This document shows positions 26,301-31,997 of a DNA stretch of 45,116 nucleotides, piece after piece. The stretch's first letter is position 1. Every line of letters starts with the position of its first letter. Origin of the DNA: CAYRFQ01 sp964423615. GTDB taxonomy: Bacteria; Planctomycetota; Planctomycetia; Gemmatales; Gemmataceae. The notes under the pieces are model-generated. The model searched no databases. It worked only from the letters and a program-made list of their open reading frames with translations, and was not told where the DNA came from. Both the position numbers and the translations under genes were made by a program. The stretch is taken from positions 1 to 45,116 of the forward strand of contig CAYRFQ010000057.1 of the NCBI GenBank assembly GCA_964423615.1, written 5' to 3'.

Positions 26301-27276
26301 TCTGTTCCAACTGGGTGGTACGTACTACACGAACTCTGTGGGCCAAAACGAAAAGTGGGTTCGCAGTGGTGTGGAGAACAGTTGGTATGTGATTCTGCCG
26401 ACAGGGGCTTTCGTGTCGGTTCCGGATGGAGCGACGGTCGATGCTGTGAACAACACTGTAGCGAATCTTGGTGTGGAGGTTTACGACAATCCGGCGTTGC
26501 TTCACGAAGCTCAACCTCCGGTTGACTTGACGAATCCGGTCTCGGGAACTCCGGTCATCCCGCTCGACCAGCAGAACGTGAATACCGACTTCGTGGAACT
26601 CGATCTCCAGCAGTTGCCAGCGGGTGTTGAATCTGTCGTGGTTGTTGTGAGCGCGAGTGATAATTTCGACACATCCACGACGAGCTTCCGGGTGACGTTG
26701 ACTGGGAACGCTCCGGTGTTCGCGAACTTCAACAACCAGCCGATCACGTTAGACAGCGCGACGTTCAACTCGACCGGGCTTCTGGTGACGGGTGTTCAAG
26801 CGACGGATCTGGATCCGTTCGACGCCGTTACTGTGACACGAAGGGCTTACAACCGTGACCCCTTGTTGTTTGCTTTGGACCAGAGGTTAGGTCTGTTCCA
26901 ACTGGGTGGTTCGTACTACACGAACTCTGTGGGCCAAAACGAAAAGTGGATTCGCAGTGGTTTGGAGAACAGTTGGTATGTGATTCTGCCGGAAGGGGAA
27001 CTTGTCGCCGTTCCGGACGGAAGTACGATCGACGTCCAAAACAACACGGTGGCGAATGTCGGCATTGACGCCTACACCAACCCGGCATTGCTCCACCAAG
27101 CTCTCCAACCAGTTGCGGTTGGCAATATCACGGTTTCTGACCCAGATGCGAATCTGAACGATGTCCGGCTTACGGGTACGGGCTTCTCTGGGATTTTCTA
27201 TCTGGGGCTCGAAGCTGATGACGATAATCCGCTTTCACTACCTGTTATTGCAAGTTTGAAGGTCACGGTGAACTGA
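11347..27276 (+). CDS. Giant (5309-residue) modular extracellular protein: BNR propellers, P-domains, Calx-beta repeats
   Basis: Single uninterrupted frame of 5309 residues. The N-terminus is basic and carries LEHLEDRTAPAV, a motif common at the start of planctomycete exported proteins; no classic hydrophobic signal peptide is seen. Order: BNR/sialidase-like repeats with Asp boxes (SVDGGENW, SVDGGETF, SDDGGVTWD, STDGGETWSD; residues ~55-800) interrupted by a P/proprotein-convertase domain (~378-530); an Ig-like cap (~838); ten Calx-beta repeats (~905-2118), each starting with a G/D..V.E strand and ending in an ..I.DDD/DN strand; four tandem P-domains (~2178-2768); another Ig-like segment and fifth P-domain (~2955-3112); a second BNR/VPS10-like propeller (~3130-4090); an Ig/cadherin-like domain (~4222-4330); and five copies of an unnamed module (~4330-5260). 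Calx-beta and Asp-rich loops suggest calcium-dependent stiffness. Likely a cell-surface adhesin or structural protein; no catalytic domain found. Confidence 0.88.
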   Translation: MNLKSLRRFLEQLRNNKTRRQSTTRTSSLSPQLEHLEDRTAPAVLPPVVNSQELVDAGGYDPVIAQSPTSPNKMVLLYSRSTEVMPGEFFVDISGQYSVDGGENWVGFGLDPFTAPGNPNAYPTMSEPTIAFNRDNEFYVGVVGRDDMTSEGALLLYKFDFTENTPVQIDLDSRDAGSDVNVLYRWVGQDPALNPVIAVNNNTPNFTDPSTGEVVQDPLASRQEDVVYVVWNTDATQPMDSPAIQPNAILLAMSVDGGETFSTPQFVSDTGYAPTLDPLDPIFGAVHPQVLITQGTSFTPETTDEPSVAGGQLTIVWENVTGLADQGGITIDRSDPVDGVAEEDPLLVVQEFSSPSVGPTLGMVNDGVAQMTGPDVAGSTDFSLDVRLRPDFDVLSDLDVTIAMVHPNMSHVQVELISPTGVVVELIRFGVDGANANIAGQGLPNIPDLGMVSGEPVGTTFNQDAPRIIDDTINVAPYVAHYRPEGGTLDALNGLAPAQLNGRWTLRVSDSVEDVDPPTQYLSLWGMKFVSRIDTTGFGGDELIVGGGTAALPIPNSPTDSASNPPYPYQDFAQPLAGIAPSLSFVQDAGVGDFNPNQGRLYLAYTGANVLANPPANVSANQTDIFLLASDDGGVTWDALVDVNGVSPVRLNQDDLTDNFSEGLRPQFMPELAVDPLTGSLTAMWYDGRYDASGGRVATFLATSTDGGETWSDPVFLNPAMTSTDAITGEAIAIEPIPSNFAVLDPFAPFDHNALLVFGGNVFPFWAGNLNEDRIDLWTADVTVPAGPVVVDSTTGAVVEQYQGLIEFYRQFLVPGLGNAPDLVLEFPGIPINTEFALDGTRQVDGFIVQFDRPVDPATISPEDIALFYRDPRRSVDDEVDLSAAIMSVIPLDENLSQGVGDPGTVPLVHIGDAFVVEPNEGDPEEMAHFDVLLSMPLFDDVIIEYETADRLATTNTDSSDYTPQMGSVTIPAGALSTTISVPVRGDQAIEGREDFLVQLTKLSIPTLTDAITDETTLTMVTDSVIQLGRSEGLGTIIDNERTSAITIGNGILKEGDSGVQDMVFPVFLSLPSPTNTAITVNYATADNSAVEGLDYLRSTGTVTFNPGAVSATLSVPIVGDQEVERNETFFVRLTDAVGGVIGREEAIGVIVGDDLRGVSTGNVTILEDDAVVSVPVILNAPADQDVVVDYQIFNGTATFLSDFTTQSGSVFGSVTIPAGQLETSIEIMIQEDTIYEFDGGLEGFLGGETFGVDLLSSTNASILPTAATSTIFIVDDDVGATLYIDDVVVREGDDVTTQVEIPLVLSHPIDQELGITYATREVPAMGVRSPATADVDYVSSSGMFIIPPGSESITLSIPINGDLTPELNEVFEVQWTLTSGTAQLDRAATEVQIVDNDAYIHVGEAFVRESDGATTVPLTYELRLNTPRDVPVSVTVNTTPGTATAGGPNADYVPLSQVIMFAPGEVLQFATVMANGDNNVEVNETVNLTLSNPVNAQLWDRETGDIGTGPLTVQGTIIDNDDDGTNAPLDIWSIDDVMHFERDAVQTDFVFTISTREIRTVDREITYATAMGVGPNAAMPGVHFTPMMGMATVPAGQSSVQVTVPFVDDPLPNGSRFFLIQLTNPPTGQQIVDAEGVGYIIDDDGLNVVVGRGVVVEGDTGTVDVSVPVLLSNPAPFDVRIGYDFIPGSALQELDYEGAGGNITIPAGEVSATITIPIVGDFLTERGPITAPFVTEQFTIDITSVTPSIFVNHPSYGPAFAFPPNTGTVTILDNDFLGFVVGDVTVREGTGGMQEALVPVSLTGESGVEVSVRYETLDGTALAGSDYEAQSGVLTFPAGDTTIFIRVPITTDEDNEGNEEFQIRLFNSTGASITRPLATARILDDDLEPALTVSDSLVRESPTAAVTTQFTVFASFPPLEDLTFDVSTSDVTATVGSDYLPVSGGTRFIPAGATSTTFNVTVLNDTLEEGNEEFRVTLSNPGLGATIERPNGVGIIVDPEFLPTLTVQDIVVDESDYGTTEVLVKVELSEFAANRVSFDYETIAVTATGGADYVVQTGSVFIPAGQKFVNIPITVSSDTLKEDMETFLVRVSNVTGAAFVAKRDGVVSIVDDDGRFGATTFLVEMTPQGATGTYSYSVGSDIRDRIRFPQPVAIPTTAPAIFNDPFDEAINLGETFGVNPRVTTSSRIEVPSLTDLGKVVGDVNVTFSLNHTAINELTIKLKAPDGTEVVLVDRVGFPGQRFAGTTLDDSSNVPIANGTGTFTGTFQPSESLGRFLGAQVGGTWELIIEDANGLLNSGALQAWSLEITPTDPTVVSSNDLNQSFGTTQLGTTQIVTLDVPAFPAGVTIADLTTSLTFTHDDLSEVGITLRSPNNTELVLVDQQGSPGNSFTNTTFDDQAVTSITSGSGTFTGSFLAQGGLLSRFDGENPAGTWQLIIEDTNGTANVGQLVDWTLDITPTAPVLTGTENAGVQFGGQLTPNILTSTIEIPNLPGYVGLQDLNVTLNLDHARLQDVRATLIAPDGTRVTLVDQRGSTGNQFVGTLFDDEARNPISAGLGTFTASFRPETPLSALDGLAPGGTWTLELEDLDPSTFTLPGDPTPIESEGQLVSWSLDLTPYATTFSSRNGFNQDFGVGTLPLTFQSKVDFPALPEDLTIAEIRVTLNVQHQAINETNFWLIAPNGEMVQLVERVGNPGDSFVNTVLTDQGTLPISSGSGTFTQEFVPVGRLSRFNNLPPEGTWTLVVEDVNGNANGGTLQSWALTVVPGVTDGASVLGNTMDQNTNGEVFEENGDVYVTPGALDGVPFSTPTDMDSLPLIVPGPHVVNVQVPGQEPGPEAIALQRTTSAIDITFSRPINPATFTPADIVRMVGPTGAVTGPFTVTPNPIPGDLSNRVFRIGFPEQVVGGYYTIVLGSDISDFSGVPGILPPFKIDSNGNAGVYALQGTDPTSLRTESRDYSSTTPVFIPASQTVQTSLTVPDNFIITQTDIEHIQLQLNITHPQAPDLQARLISPTGSVVPLFTNVGGSGFQRANFADTLFDDFAQTALGLPSPIQSGLAPFEGPYNPQTPLSVLVGELSGGTWTLEVTNTGVSTGVLNYWTLTLPENIPGTGLGEPVADQTSLSFRIFNLDQTRPESAQSWTPIGPLPLNENVRPEDFNPGDSIPYAGPITALAVDPTDPSGNTVYAGFSFSGLWVTYDFLTQNPQGPTWIPLTDFGEIDGLTISHIEVISRNNDPTESIILVGTGVDDAPQNNRVGVGFLRSLDGGQTWDIIDSTNNVDADGDVLPFNDAGRDHIFSASQIAKIEIDPNVSGLGEAIIYAAVQGPNEGLYRSTDSGDTWELLRSGTATDVLLAQGSVGTDGFLQRLYASFQGEGVFTSSNAPSAAPEVGAVSGLRLMDGGAPPDRRQPIAGNPTISVGAPPDTPTGGTAKIVLAAPSKADSPLENLTYSGWLYAWVVDGANEGLYMTKDFGLTWTQVQLPGAFANDLFGSNDDTRGTTGRLTGATEATSSMVVDPNNPNVVYLASGDFLVRVDVTKLEDVYSLVGFDNNDAGGAVVETATTGAATVIDPTMPYGLLTAFPPDPNNPPPPRNNLYNLIRDPDNPFLQRVQLIENVSDFTNLGEDAQWMPFDEFYFFELGQSYGNHEVIATTDLTTGDTRLLLGNDRGVFTGVDSGDGTLSQGSAIRGTINGSRNGNFQVSSLVSISMQPSALAADMASALIYATSLDAYGSPSAPKDLLTNGDLSWTVDEGADPLGGSYVQAAPSGSGLVYQYAIPDTISGNLSAGDFFQRIDLNGRRTSRVFGLTEGGGVGTQWPTSGPGSTFAINLADPNAFLMSSQDGRLFRTTNEGVFWEVVAEPTDLDGTYAGAVAFGAPDATAASGVLSNYMFAGTEAGNIYGTVNGDRGPWVDISNGLDGSRVLEIIPNPARGTRDAYALTEAGVYYISDARESIATGGTIAWTDITNDLTSLTKTHPFDETYTDLDIQLPNGLTDMVIDWRYETPRLYVSAFSGVYRSKDDGETWTYFPDVDEDGAPDPGGYLPHGNVLDLDLSIGNVNNNSGLVDDRQGYGHNMLLASIDGRGVYAIRIDTDDLPVIPATLGPAVTEVVNASPTNDVVNVLRVTFDGPVDPGTFGPDDLTLRDPSDTPVTILDVRNVDPNANNSAPNPFTVYEIVFVDQTAAGVYDLRIGPDLSDFAGNLMNQDKDLIRGEIVEDAFFTSLFFNNQPPVISPIMDQVVNVSQSTGPLAFTVTDEDQTVSPPSVTATFTATTSPAVVTSSGIRLVNFGNGNWTIEVTPVANVTGSATIFVTARDDNGVTTTMSFQVVVNTAPTLTPLPDQTFSHVDDTIEEPLFAADVDPGATLTFLPPQVFPYELLFDLDERLGLERTDPEYFFNSLGQGERWLWSSVEQDWYVITPAGFLFRAPGGRFIALTAEAEVGIDVYNDPTLLYLAPKPTGTVSNVNAFIQASSVVGRGTLVVDPIPPIGGRFFVEVSVTDGFATASDVFVVTITNENAPVFPFSYPDITTFHTDMNIVVNQVQATDTDGDTVTITPKIDTQLSDLDETFGFFQLGGTYYQNFTGVFNEKWIRSATENTWFWLLPNGNLHRTAGNGLGALVEFVGVEVYDDPSLLHEAPEPLNVANDQVFQLVDSRLTINPQPVVDAYLEANPRPEQSFTFVVALEASDGSNTTVTKFSVTLTNARPAFPGIPAGLTVTDRFNRNVPLTGGAIETSHTNFPLEVLGVRATDADNDVLSVTRRAWDRDPTLFNLDTSLGLFQLGGTYYTNSVGQNEKWVRSGVENSWYVILPTGAFVSVPDGATVDAVNNTVATLGVEVYDNPALLHEAQPPVDLTNIVISAPGERDLPQNMEPEANEVNLASPEGFTSFVLELQARDPFTVEEPTVALINVKLINTPPEFQDSPDNLEALARGSDPIPVVNGEIVTSPTSSPLRVEGIFARDSDLGDVLPTVTRRVFDRDPTLFNLDTSLGLFQLGGTYYTNSVGQNEKWVRSGVENSWYVILPTGAFVSVPDGATVDAVNNTVANLGVEVYDNPALLHEAQPPVDLTNPVSGTPVIPLDQQNVNTDFVELDLQQLPAGVESVVVVVSASDNFDTSTTSFRVTLTGNAPVFANFNNQPITLDSATFNSTGLLVTGVQATDLDPFDAVTVTRRAYNRDPLLFALDQRLGLFQLGGSYYTNSVGQNEKWIRSGLENSWYVILPEGELVAVPDGSTIDVQNNTVANVGIDAYTNPALLHQALQPVAVGNITVSDPDANLNDVRLTGTGFSGIFYLGLEADDDNPLSLPVIASLKVTVN
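25624..25896 (+). repeat. Near-identical 273-bp intragenic repeat, copy 1
   Basis: Within the giant gene. This copy and 26263-26535 match at nearly every base, with about five differences, over 273 bases coding the module that starts RDPTLFNLDTSLGLFQLGG and ends LLHEAQPPVDLTN. The neighbouring modules are much more diverged, pointing to recent duplication or gene conversion. Confidence 0.9.
26263..26535 (+). repeat. Near-identical 273-bp intragenic repeat, copy 2
   Basis: Second copy of the repeat at 25624-25896, 639 bases downstream and in the same frame. The most 3' module (about 26850-27110) shares patches such as the segment coding YTNSVGQNEKW but is clearly diverged elsewhere. Confidence 0.9.
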
Positions 27277-28427
27277 TTTCCTCTGATCCGGAAGTACCCC
27301 AGGAAGGGTCGTAGGGTTCTGTGGATTCTGCGACTCTTTTTTCTTGCGGAGATGGAAAAAAGAAACTCAAGACGTTGGCACAGGATTTGTACTTCATTAC
27401 AACGGATTCACAAAGAGCCGACTCCTTTTGTCGTTTTCGAGTGAGTTTCTCGACACTCACTTGTTCGAAATAGCATGAATCCCGCCATTTCTGTTGATTT
27501 CTTGTGCGTTTCATCCCACCCCACAATTGCCTTTTTTCATTCTCCCCGAGTTCCCGCCAGAATCGGGGAGACAAATCTTCGCACCCGACATTATTCTCCC
27601 AATTTTGGAGGAATACTCATGCATCACAGGGAGTTGGTGATGATTGTGGTACAGTTTTCGCTTCCTGCATTTTTCTCAATTTGAAATCGCAGAAAGCGAG
27701 GATGGCTTCTCGAACTGAGACGCGACGGGAACAGGGAAAAGTATGATGGGCCTTTTCTTGTCTGTCATTCCTCGTTCTGAAGTCGTTTGGTGCTTGCCAC
27801 TTGACTGATTCAGGGAGAAGGTGCTCCTCGGGATTTTCAAATCAAGTTTGGACACCAGAGCGCATTGCGAATGGGTGTGAGAGCCAAAATTGGCTTGTGG
27901 TTTGTCGTAGATGGTTAGGAAAACGCGTCCGTGTCTGTTCCAACACCTTTATAAAATTCAACAGTCGACATCCAGACACAGTAACAAACGCAGGCAACGA
28001 TACTGAATCCTGAGGTAATTCGCATGAGTTCACCTTCGGCTTGGGTGGCTGGTCTGAATCGCTCTCGAAGTCAGATTAGCGAGTAGTCTTCCGAAAGACC
28101 CATTTCTGAGAAGAAACTCCGGTGCTAAAGCTATCGAGGTTCCTTTCCTCACGCGGTTCTCAATCATTTCCAGGTCAAAGTCCATCGGTTCTGTGCGACA
28201 TGGCCAAGAGGGTTTCATCTTGTCGATGGCGGAAACCCGTGAGGGAATATCCACATCATGCCAAGCTTCGAGTAGACTGGCTTCGACATTTCGGATTTCG
28301 TGGAGTACAAAGTCTTTCGTCGAGGGTTTTTGTTTACCTTAACGCGGTCAGACCAATCTCCAAGACGAAATTAATGGAAGTTGATGAAATCAACTCAGCA
28401 CTGGGCTGTCAACAACAGGGTCACGTG
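27277..28427. other. Intergenic region with possible small peptides and an A/T hairpin
   Basis: About 1.15 kb. Soon after the giant gene, TCTTTTTTC (27335-27343) and GAAAAAAGA (27355-27363) form a perfect 9-bp inverted repeat with an 11-base loop; being A/T only it is a poor classical terminator. Two short frames have ribosome-binding sites: 27619-27684 (listed separately) and 28024-28086, a 20-codon frame (MSSPSAWVAGLNRSRSQISE) preceded by TGAGGT. Other open frames here look like noise. Confidence 0.4.
27619..27684 (+). CDS. Possible 21-residue hydrophobic peptide
   Basis: ATG at 27619 preceded by a perfect GGAGGA ribosome-binding site with good spacing, coding MHHRELVMIVVQFSLPAFFSI and then TGA. 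The strong site is unusual in this otherwise empty region. It could be a small membrane peptide or a leader peptide, or chance. No family recognised. Confidence 0.3.
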   Translation: MHHRELVMIVVQFSLPAFFSI

Positions 28428-29822
28428 ATGACGCAAGACGACAATTCTTTTCTTTCAGCCAAGCCAAGCGAACCCGATTTAGAAGCATCTCAAGTCGATG
28501 CTCCCACGGATTCGGAGACCGCGGAACCTCGTCCGACTCCCGAACCGGCCCATCCCAGCCAACGAATCGCTGCCGTTGATGTATTGCGGGGTGTCGCGTT
28601 GTTGGGCATTTTGGCCATGAACATCGTTCTCTTTGGTTGGCCGTTTGGGGCTTACGAAAACCCAATCTACAGCGGGGGTGACGACCTGCCAAACGTTGTT
28701 GCGTGGGTGACGAATTCGGTCATCTTCTCTGGCAAAATGATGAGCCTGTTTTCGATGCTTTTTGGTGCTGGTCTGGTGCTTATGGGCGAACGGGCCAAGG
28801 ACCGCGGAGCGACTATCACGAGCACGTACTATCGGCGAATTCTATGGCTATTGGTTATTGGGCTCATTCATGCCTATTTGATTTGGAACGGAGACATCCT
28901 TGTTTACTATGCTCTGTGTGGTCTGTTGCTCTATTTCTTCCGTCGTCTCTCGCCGAAGACCTTGTTGATCCTCGGGGCGGCAGTGGTGGTCGTTGGGGCG
29001 TTCCTCCTGTTTGGCATGACGTTGTTTGCCGGCTTCGCTCGAGACGCTGCCGAACAGGTGGAAATGGCGCGAGCCGCAGGAACGGAACCGGAAGAGTGGC
29101 AGAAGGGAATAGCCCAAGGATGGAATGAGGGCATGAGGTCTTTTTTCAATCCGAGCCAAGAGGAAATCGATGGGTCCATCGCCGTTTACAGAAGTGGGTA
29201 CGTCGAGATTGTCCGGCATCGTGCTCCAGAAGTGTTGTTCATGCACCTGTTTGGTATCTTGTTCATGTTTTGGGTGGTCGGGGGGAGAATGTTGGTCGGC
29301 ATGGCGTTGATGAAACTGAGAGTCTTCTCTGCGGAACTGTCCTGGCGATTCTATGTTGGGTTAGCGTTGTTTGGGTATGGGCTCGGACTGCCCTTGACCA
29401 TAGTAGGGATGGTTGATGTGGTGGCGAATGACTATGATCTGTTGTCGGCGCCGTGGGGTTCGTTGTTGTTTAACCTGGGTATGCTTCCTGTGGCCCTCGG
29501 ACACGCTGCGGTCGTGATGATGGTTTGTAAAGGGGGGATCCTCACCTGGCTTACCGACCGATTGGGGGCTGCTGGACGCCTGGCGTTGACCAACTATCTG
29601 ATGCAGTCGATCTTGTGTACTCTTTTGTTTTATGGATATGGACTTGGATTGTTTGGTCACCTTGATCGGGTCGGACTGTGGGGCGTTGTGTTCGGAGTTT
29701 GGGTGTTGCAACTGTTGATCAGTCCGATCTGGTTGAAGTATTTCCGATATGGTCCGGCTGAATGGCTCTGGCGTAGTTTGACGTATTGGAAATGGCAGCC
29801 CATAGGAGTTGGGAAGTCGTGA
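28428..29822 (+). CDS. DUF418 domain membrane protein
   Basis: 464 residues from the chosen ATG. A 45-residue acidic, Pro/Glu-rich cytoplasmic start is followed by RIAAVDVLRGVALLGILAMN, the hallmark opening of the DUF418/heparan-acetyltransferase-like family. About ten hydrophobic helices follow, with SLFSMLFGAGLVLMGERAKD, YRRILWLLVIGLIHAYLIW and GDILVYYALCGLLLYF typical of DUF418. The C-terminal half (GAAGRLALTNYLMQSILCTL, then GPAEWLWRSLTYW) is the DUF418 domain proper. Relatives are predicted membrane acyltransferase-like or transport proteins; the substrate is unknown. The start is uncertain: an ATG at 28374 would add 18 residues, and neither has a strong ribosome-binding site. Monocistronic. 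Confidence 0.85.
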   Translation: MTQDDNSFLSAKPSEPDLEASQVDAPTDSETAEPRPTPEPAHPSQRIAAVDVLRGVALLGILAMNIVLFGWPFGAYENPIYSGGDDLPNVVAWVTNSVIFSGKMMSLFSMLFGAGLVLMGERAKDRGATITSTYYRRILWLLVIGLIHAYLIWNGDILVYYALCGLLLYFFRRLSPKTLLILGAAVVVVGAFLLFGMTLFAGFARDAAEQVEMARAAGTEPEEWQKGIAQGWNEGMRSFFNPSQEEIDGSIAVYRSGYVEIVRHRAPEVLFMHLFGILFMFWVVGGRMLVGMALMKLRVFSAELSWRFYVGLALFGYGLGLPLTIVGMVDVVANDYDLLSAPWGSLLFNLGMLPVALGHAAVVMMVCKGGILTWLTDRLGAAGRLALTNYLMQSILCTLLFYGYGLGLFGHLDRVGLWGVVFGVWVLQLLISPIWLKYFRYGPAEWLWRSLTYWKWQPIGVGKS

Positions 29823-30085
29823 GGTGGAGTTGTCGTGATTGCGGTCTGTGGATGCGGATCGTGTCCGTTTCGACTTCAAATATAGGCGACACCCCGAATT
29901 TACAGGTCGGCAACAATGGCTTGTTTGACCAGCACGTTGTTCTCGTTGAGCAGCACCCAGCTTATTTCAAATATAGGACAACGGTGCATTCCGTTGGAGG
30001 ATCGAGACTCGTTCAGTGGACCGCTCGCGGTGTCCGTGGAACTCCCCTATCGGGTCAGGGTTTGGGAGCTCCAACCTTCGAGACT

Positions 30086-30313
30086 CTACCGCCCCCAGGA
30101 CCATGATTGTAGTTGGATGTGTCGCATGGCCGGAAAGGTGCCGTAGAATAGGACTCGCTCGTCCGCAGGAATCGAGACGGTACCTCGCACGATTTCACGA
30201 AATGTCGCGAGGTGTACTGCGAAGCCTTGCCGTTTGATTTCGGCAACCAATGGCTTGATCTGTTCGCCGTAGACGTCGGTTTCGATTAACCAAGTCAATT
30301 TCGGTTCGGCCAT
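30086..30313 (-). pseudogene. Short ATP-grasp-like N-terminal fragment, probably truncated
   Basis: 75 residues: MAEPKLTWLIETDVYGEQIK and so on, with VLFYGTFPAMRHIQLQ near the end before a TAG. The pattern of a 'W.I..D.yge...l...i..qG' opening followed by 'v.FYGt...r.iq' resembles the pre-grasp start of planctomycete ATP-grasp proteins of about 300 residues, from memory only. The remaining ~230 residues are not present in any frame downstream (29823-30085). That region carries a 12-bp direct repeat (TTCAAATATAGG at 29875-29886 and 29966-29977). Most likely a decayed gene; a genuine short protein is possible. Confidence 0.35.
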
Positions 30314-30653
30314 TCTTAGTGTCCTCGAGACGTGCAGTTTCGAAATGATTCATGACAACTGGGGGAAGAGCAAAACCTGGTGGATTAATCTCAAAACGGA
30401 TGCCTGTACAACCTTGAAGGTTTTGACAATCTGGAGAACAAAACACTCTCGGTTTTGGTGTTCTGTGGTTTTCTTTGATGGCCCATCTTATCAATTCTTG
30501 GGACTTATTCCTCTCGACGTCCGTCACAAATTCGTTAGAATCCTGCGCTCTCATTCTCGACCAAAATAGAAGCATCGACTTCCTTTCGGACACGGAGTTT
30601 TCGATGTCGTGCAGGCACGACTCGAGAACGCCCAGAAAACAGGGAATAGAATC
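30314..30653. other. Intergenic region between divergent genes, upstream of the channel operon
   Basis: 340 bases. A TTGACA occurs at 30423-30428 but no matching -10 is found 16-18 bases on. Open frames here overlap the start of the channel gene and have poor composition. The promoter of the three-gene operon should lie in this stretch. Confidence 0.35.
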
Positions 30654-31997
30654 ATGTCTCATTCCGCTGCTGCCGTGCGGGAACGCATGACGCCGCGTCC
30701 GCGCGGGCTCACGACCGTGATGGCCTTCCTGTTCGGCTTGCCGCTCGGGATTGGGTTGTTGGCCGCCATCGAGGTCGGCCCGTTCGAGGGAACGCTCGTC
30801 GAACGGTACACGAGTCACCCCGTCGAAAAAGTGTCCGTCGTGCTGTTTGCGTGTTCGGTCGGTGCTCTCGTCAGCAAGTTGCTTGGGTATAGCAAAGAGT
30901 TGTTGGCGTTCCGTGCGAGCCTTTTGCCGAATTGGGACGGCAATCCGCTTCCCGTCAGCGAAGCCAAGGAACTTCTCGAATGGCTCAAGAAACGCAGCAA
31001 GCCGCTCATCAATACGTACCTCGGAAGACGAATCGCCAGCACGCTCGAATTTGTGGATCAGCGACAGTCGGCCGAGGACCTCGATGATCACTTGCGGGGG
31101 CTTGCGGACAATGATGACATCGCCATCGAAAGCAGCTATTCGCTCATTCGATTCATCACCTGGGCTATCCCCATTCTTGGTTTTCTCGGGACGGTCCTGG
31201 GGATTACCGGTGCGGTCTCGGCTGTGACGCCGGAAGTCCTCGAAAAGTCTGTCAGCAAAGTTACCGAAGGCCTCGGCACGGCGTTCGATACGACGGCAAT
31301 GGCCCTTGCTTTGACGATGGTCACGATGTTTCTGTCGTTTGTAATGGAGCGGATGGAGCAGAGGTTGGTCGACCGCGTGAATGCGTATTCCGACGAGCGA
31401 CTCGCTCACCTCTTCGAACGCGTGGCCGGAGACGGCGGACAGTTCGTCGAAGTTGTGCGTCGGAATACACAAGTGCTGTTGCAGACGACGGAACAGCTCA
31501 TCCAACAACAGGTGATGCTTTGGCAGCAGACTCTTCAAGAAGCCCACACGCAGTGGGCCGAGAGCGGTAAGCGGCAACAACAACAAATGACTCACGGACT
31601 CGAACAGGCTCTCCAAAAAACGGTTGCGAGTCATGCCCAGATCCTCGCGCAACAGGAACAACAGTCGATGGCCGTCACGTCGACGGTCGTCGACAAGATG
31701 CAAGAGGTCGCCCAACTCATGACGGTCAATTCGGCGCAGCAAAACGAAGCCATGCGGGACATGATGCAGCGACTCGTGGATCAAACGGAAGCTCTCGCCG
31801 AGTTGAGTTCGAGCGGGTCACAAATCGTCAAACTCCAGGAAACGCTCCAGGAAAACCTCTCGGCATTGGCCGCATCCGGGAACTTCGAACAAGCCGTGAA
31901 TAGTTTGAATGCGGCCATTCATCTGTTGACCGCTCGCGTGGGAGCTACCCAGCTTCCCGGTGGAAATCGTTTGATGCGACCTGGAGCGGCGGCATGA
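30654..31997 (+). CDS. MotA/TolQ/ExbB-like proton channel protein with long coiled-coil tail
   Basis: 447 residues. Helices lie at about 20-40 and 60-80, a cytoplasmic loop follows, and the core pair spans about 160-230. The core reads SLIRFITWAIPILGFLGTVL, GITGAV, then a GLGTAFDTTAMALALTMVTM helix, the conserved third/fourth-helix signature of MotA/TolQ/ExbB proteins that form the pentameric ring of proton-driven motors. Residues ~240-410 form a Gln/Glu-rich coiled coil. Such proteins pair with a single-pass ExbD/TolR/MotB partner to turn proton flow into motion or force. The next two genes code single-pass proteins and the next overlaps by 4 bases (ATGA), so they form one complex. I chose the ATG at 30654 rather than the frame's first ATG at 30609, which would only add a poorly conserved stretch. 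The long tail recalls ZorA of Zorya defence systems, but the partners lack a visible OmpA-like domain. Confidence 0.85.
   Translation: MSHSAAAVRERMTPRPRGLTTVMAFLFGLPLGIGLLAAIEVGPFEGTLVERYTSHPVEKVSVVLFACSVGALVSKLLGYSKELLAFRASLLPNWDGNPLPVSEAKELLEWLKKRSKPLINTYLGRRIASTLEFVDQRQSAEDLDDHLRGLADNDDIAIESSYSLIRFITWAIPILGFLGTVLGITGAVSAVTPEVLEKSVSKVTEGLGTAFDTTAMALALTMVTMFLSFVMERMEQRLVDRVNAYSDERLAHLFERVAGDGGQFVEVVRRNTQVLLQTTEQLIQQQVMLWQQTLQEAHTQWAESGKRQQQQMTHGLEQALQKTVASHAQILAQQEQQSMAVTSTVVDKMQEVAQLMTVNSAQQNEAMRDMMQRLVDQTEALAELSSSGSQIVKLQETLQENLSALAASGNFEQAVNSLNAAIHLLTARVGATQLPGGNRLMRPGAAA

Noticed and set aside
27263..27574. 103-codon minus-strand frame after the giant gene
   Set aside because: Overlaps the giant gene's stop, includes the A/T hairpin and has noise-like composition.
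30195..31784. 529-codon minus-strand open frame
   Set aside because: Antisense to the MotA/ExbB-like gene, whose product has clear family motifs; composition is His/Arg/Asp-rich as expected of a shadow.
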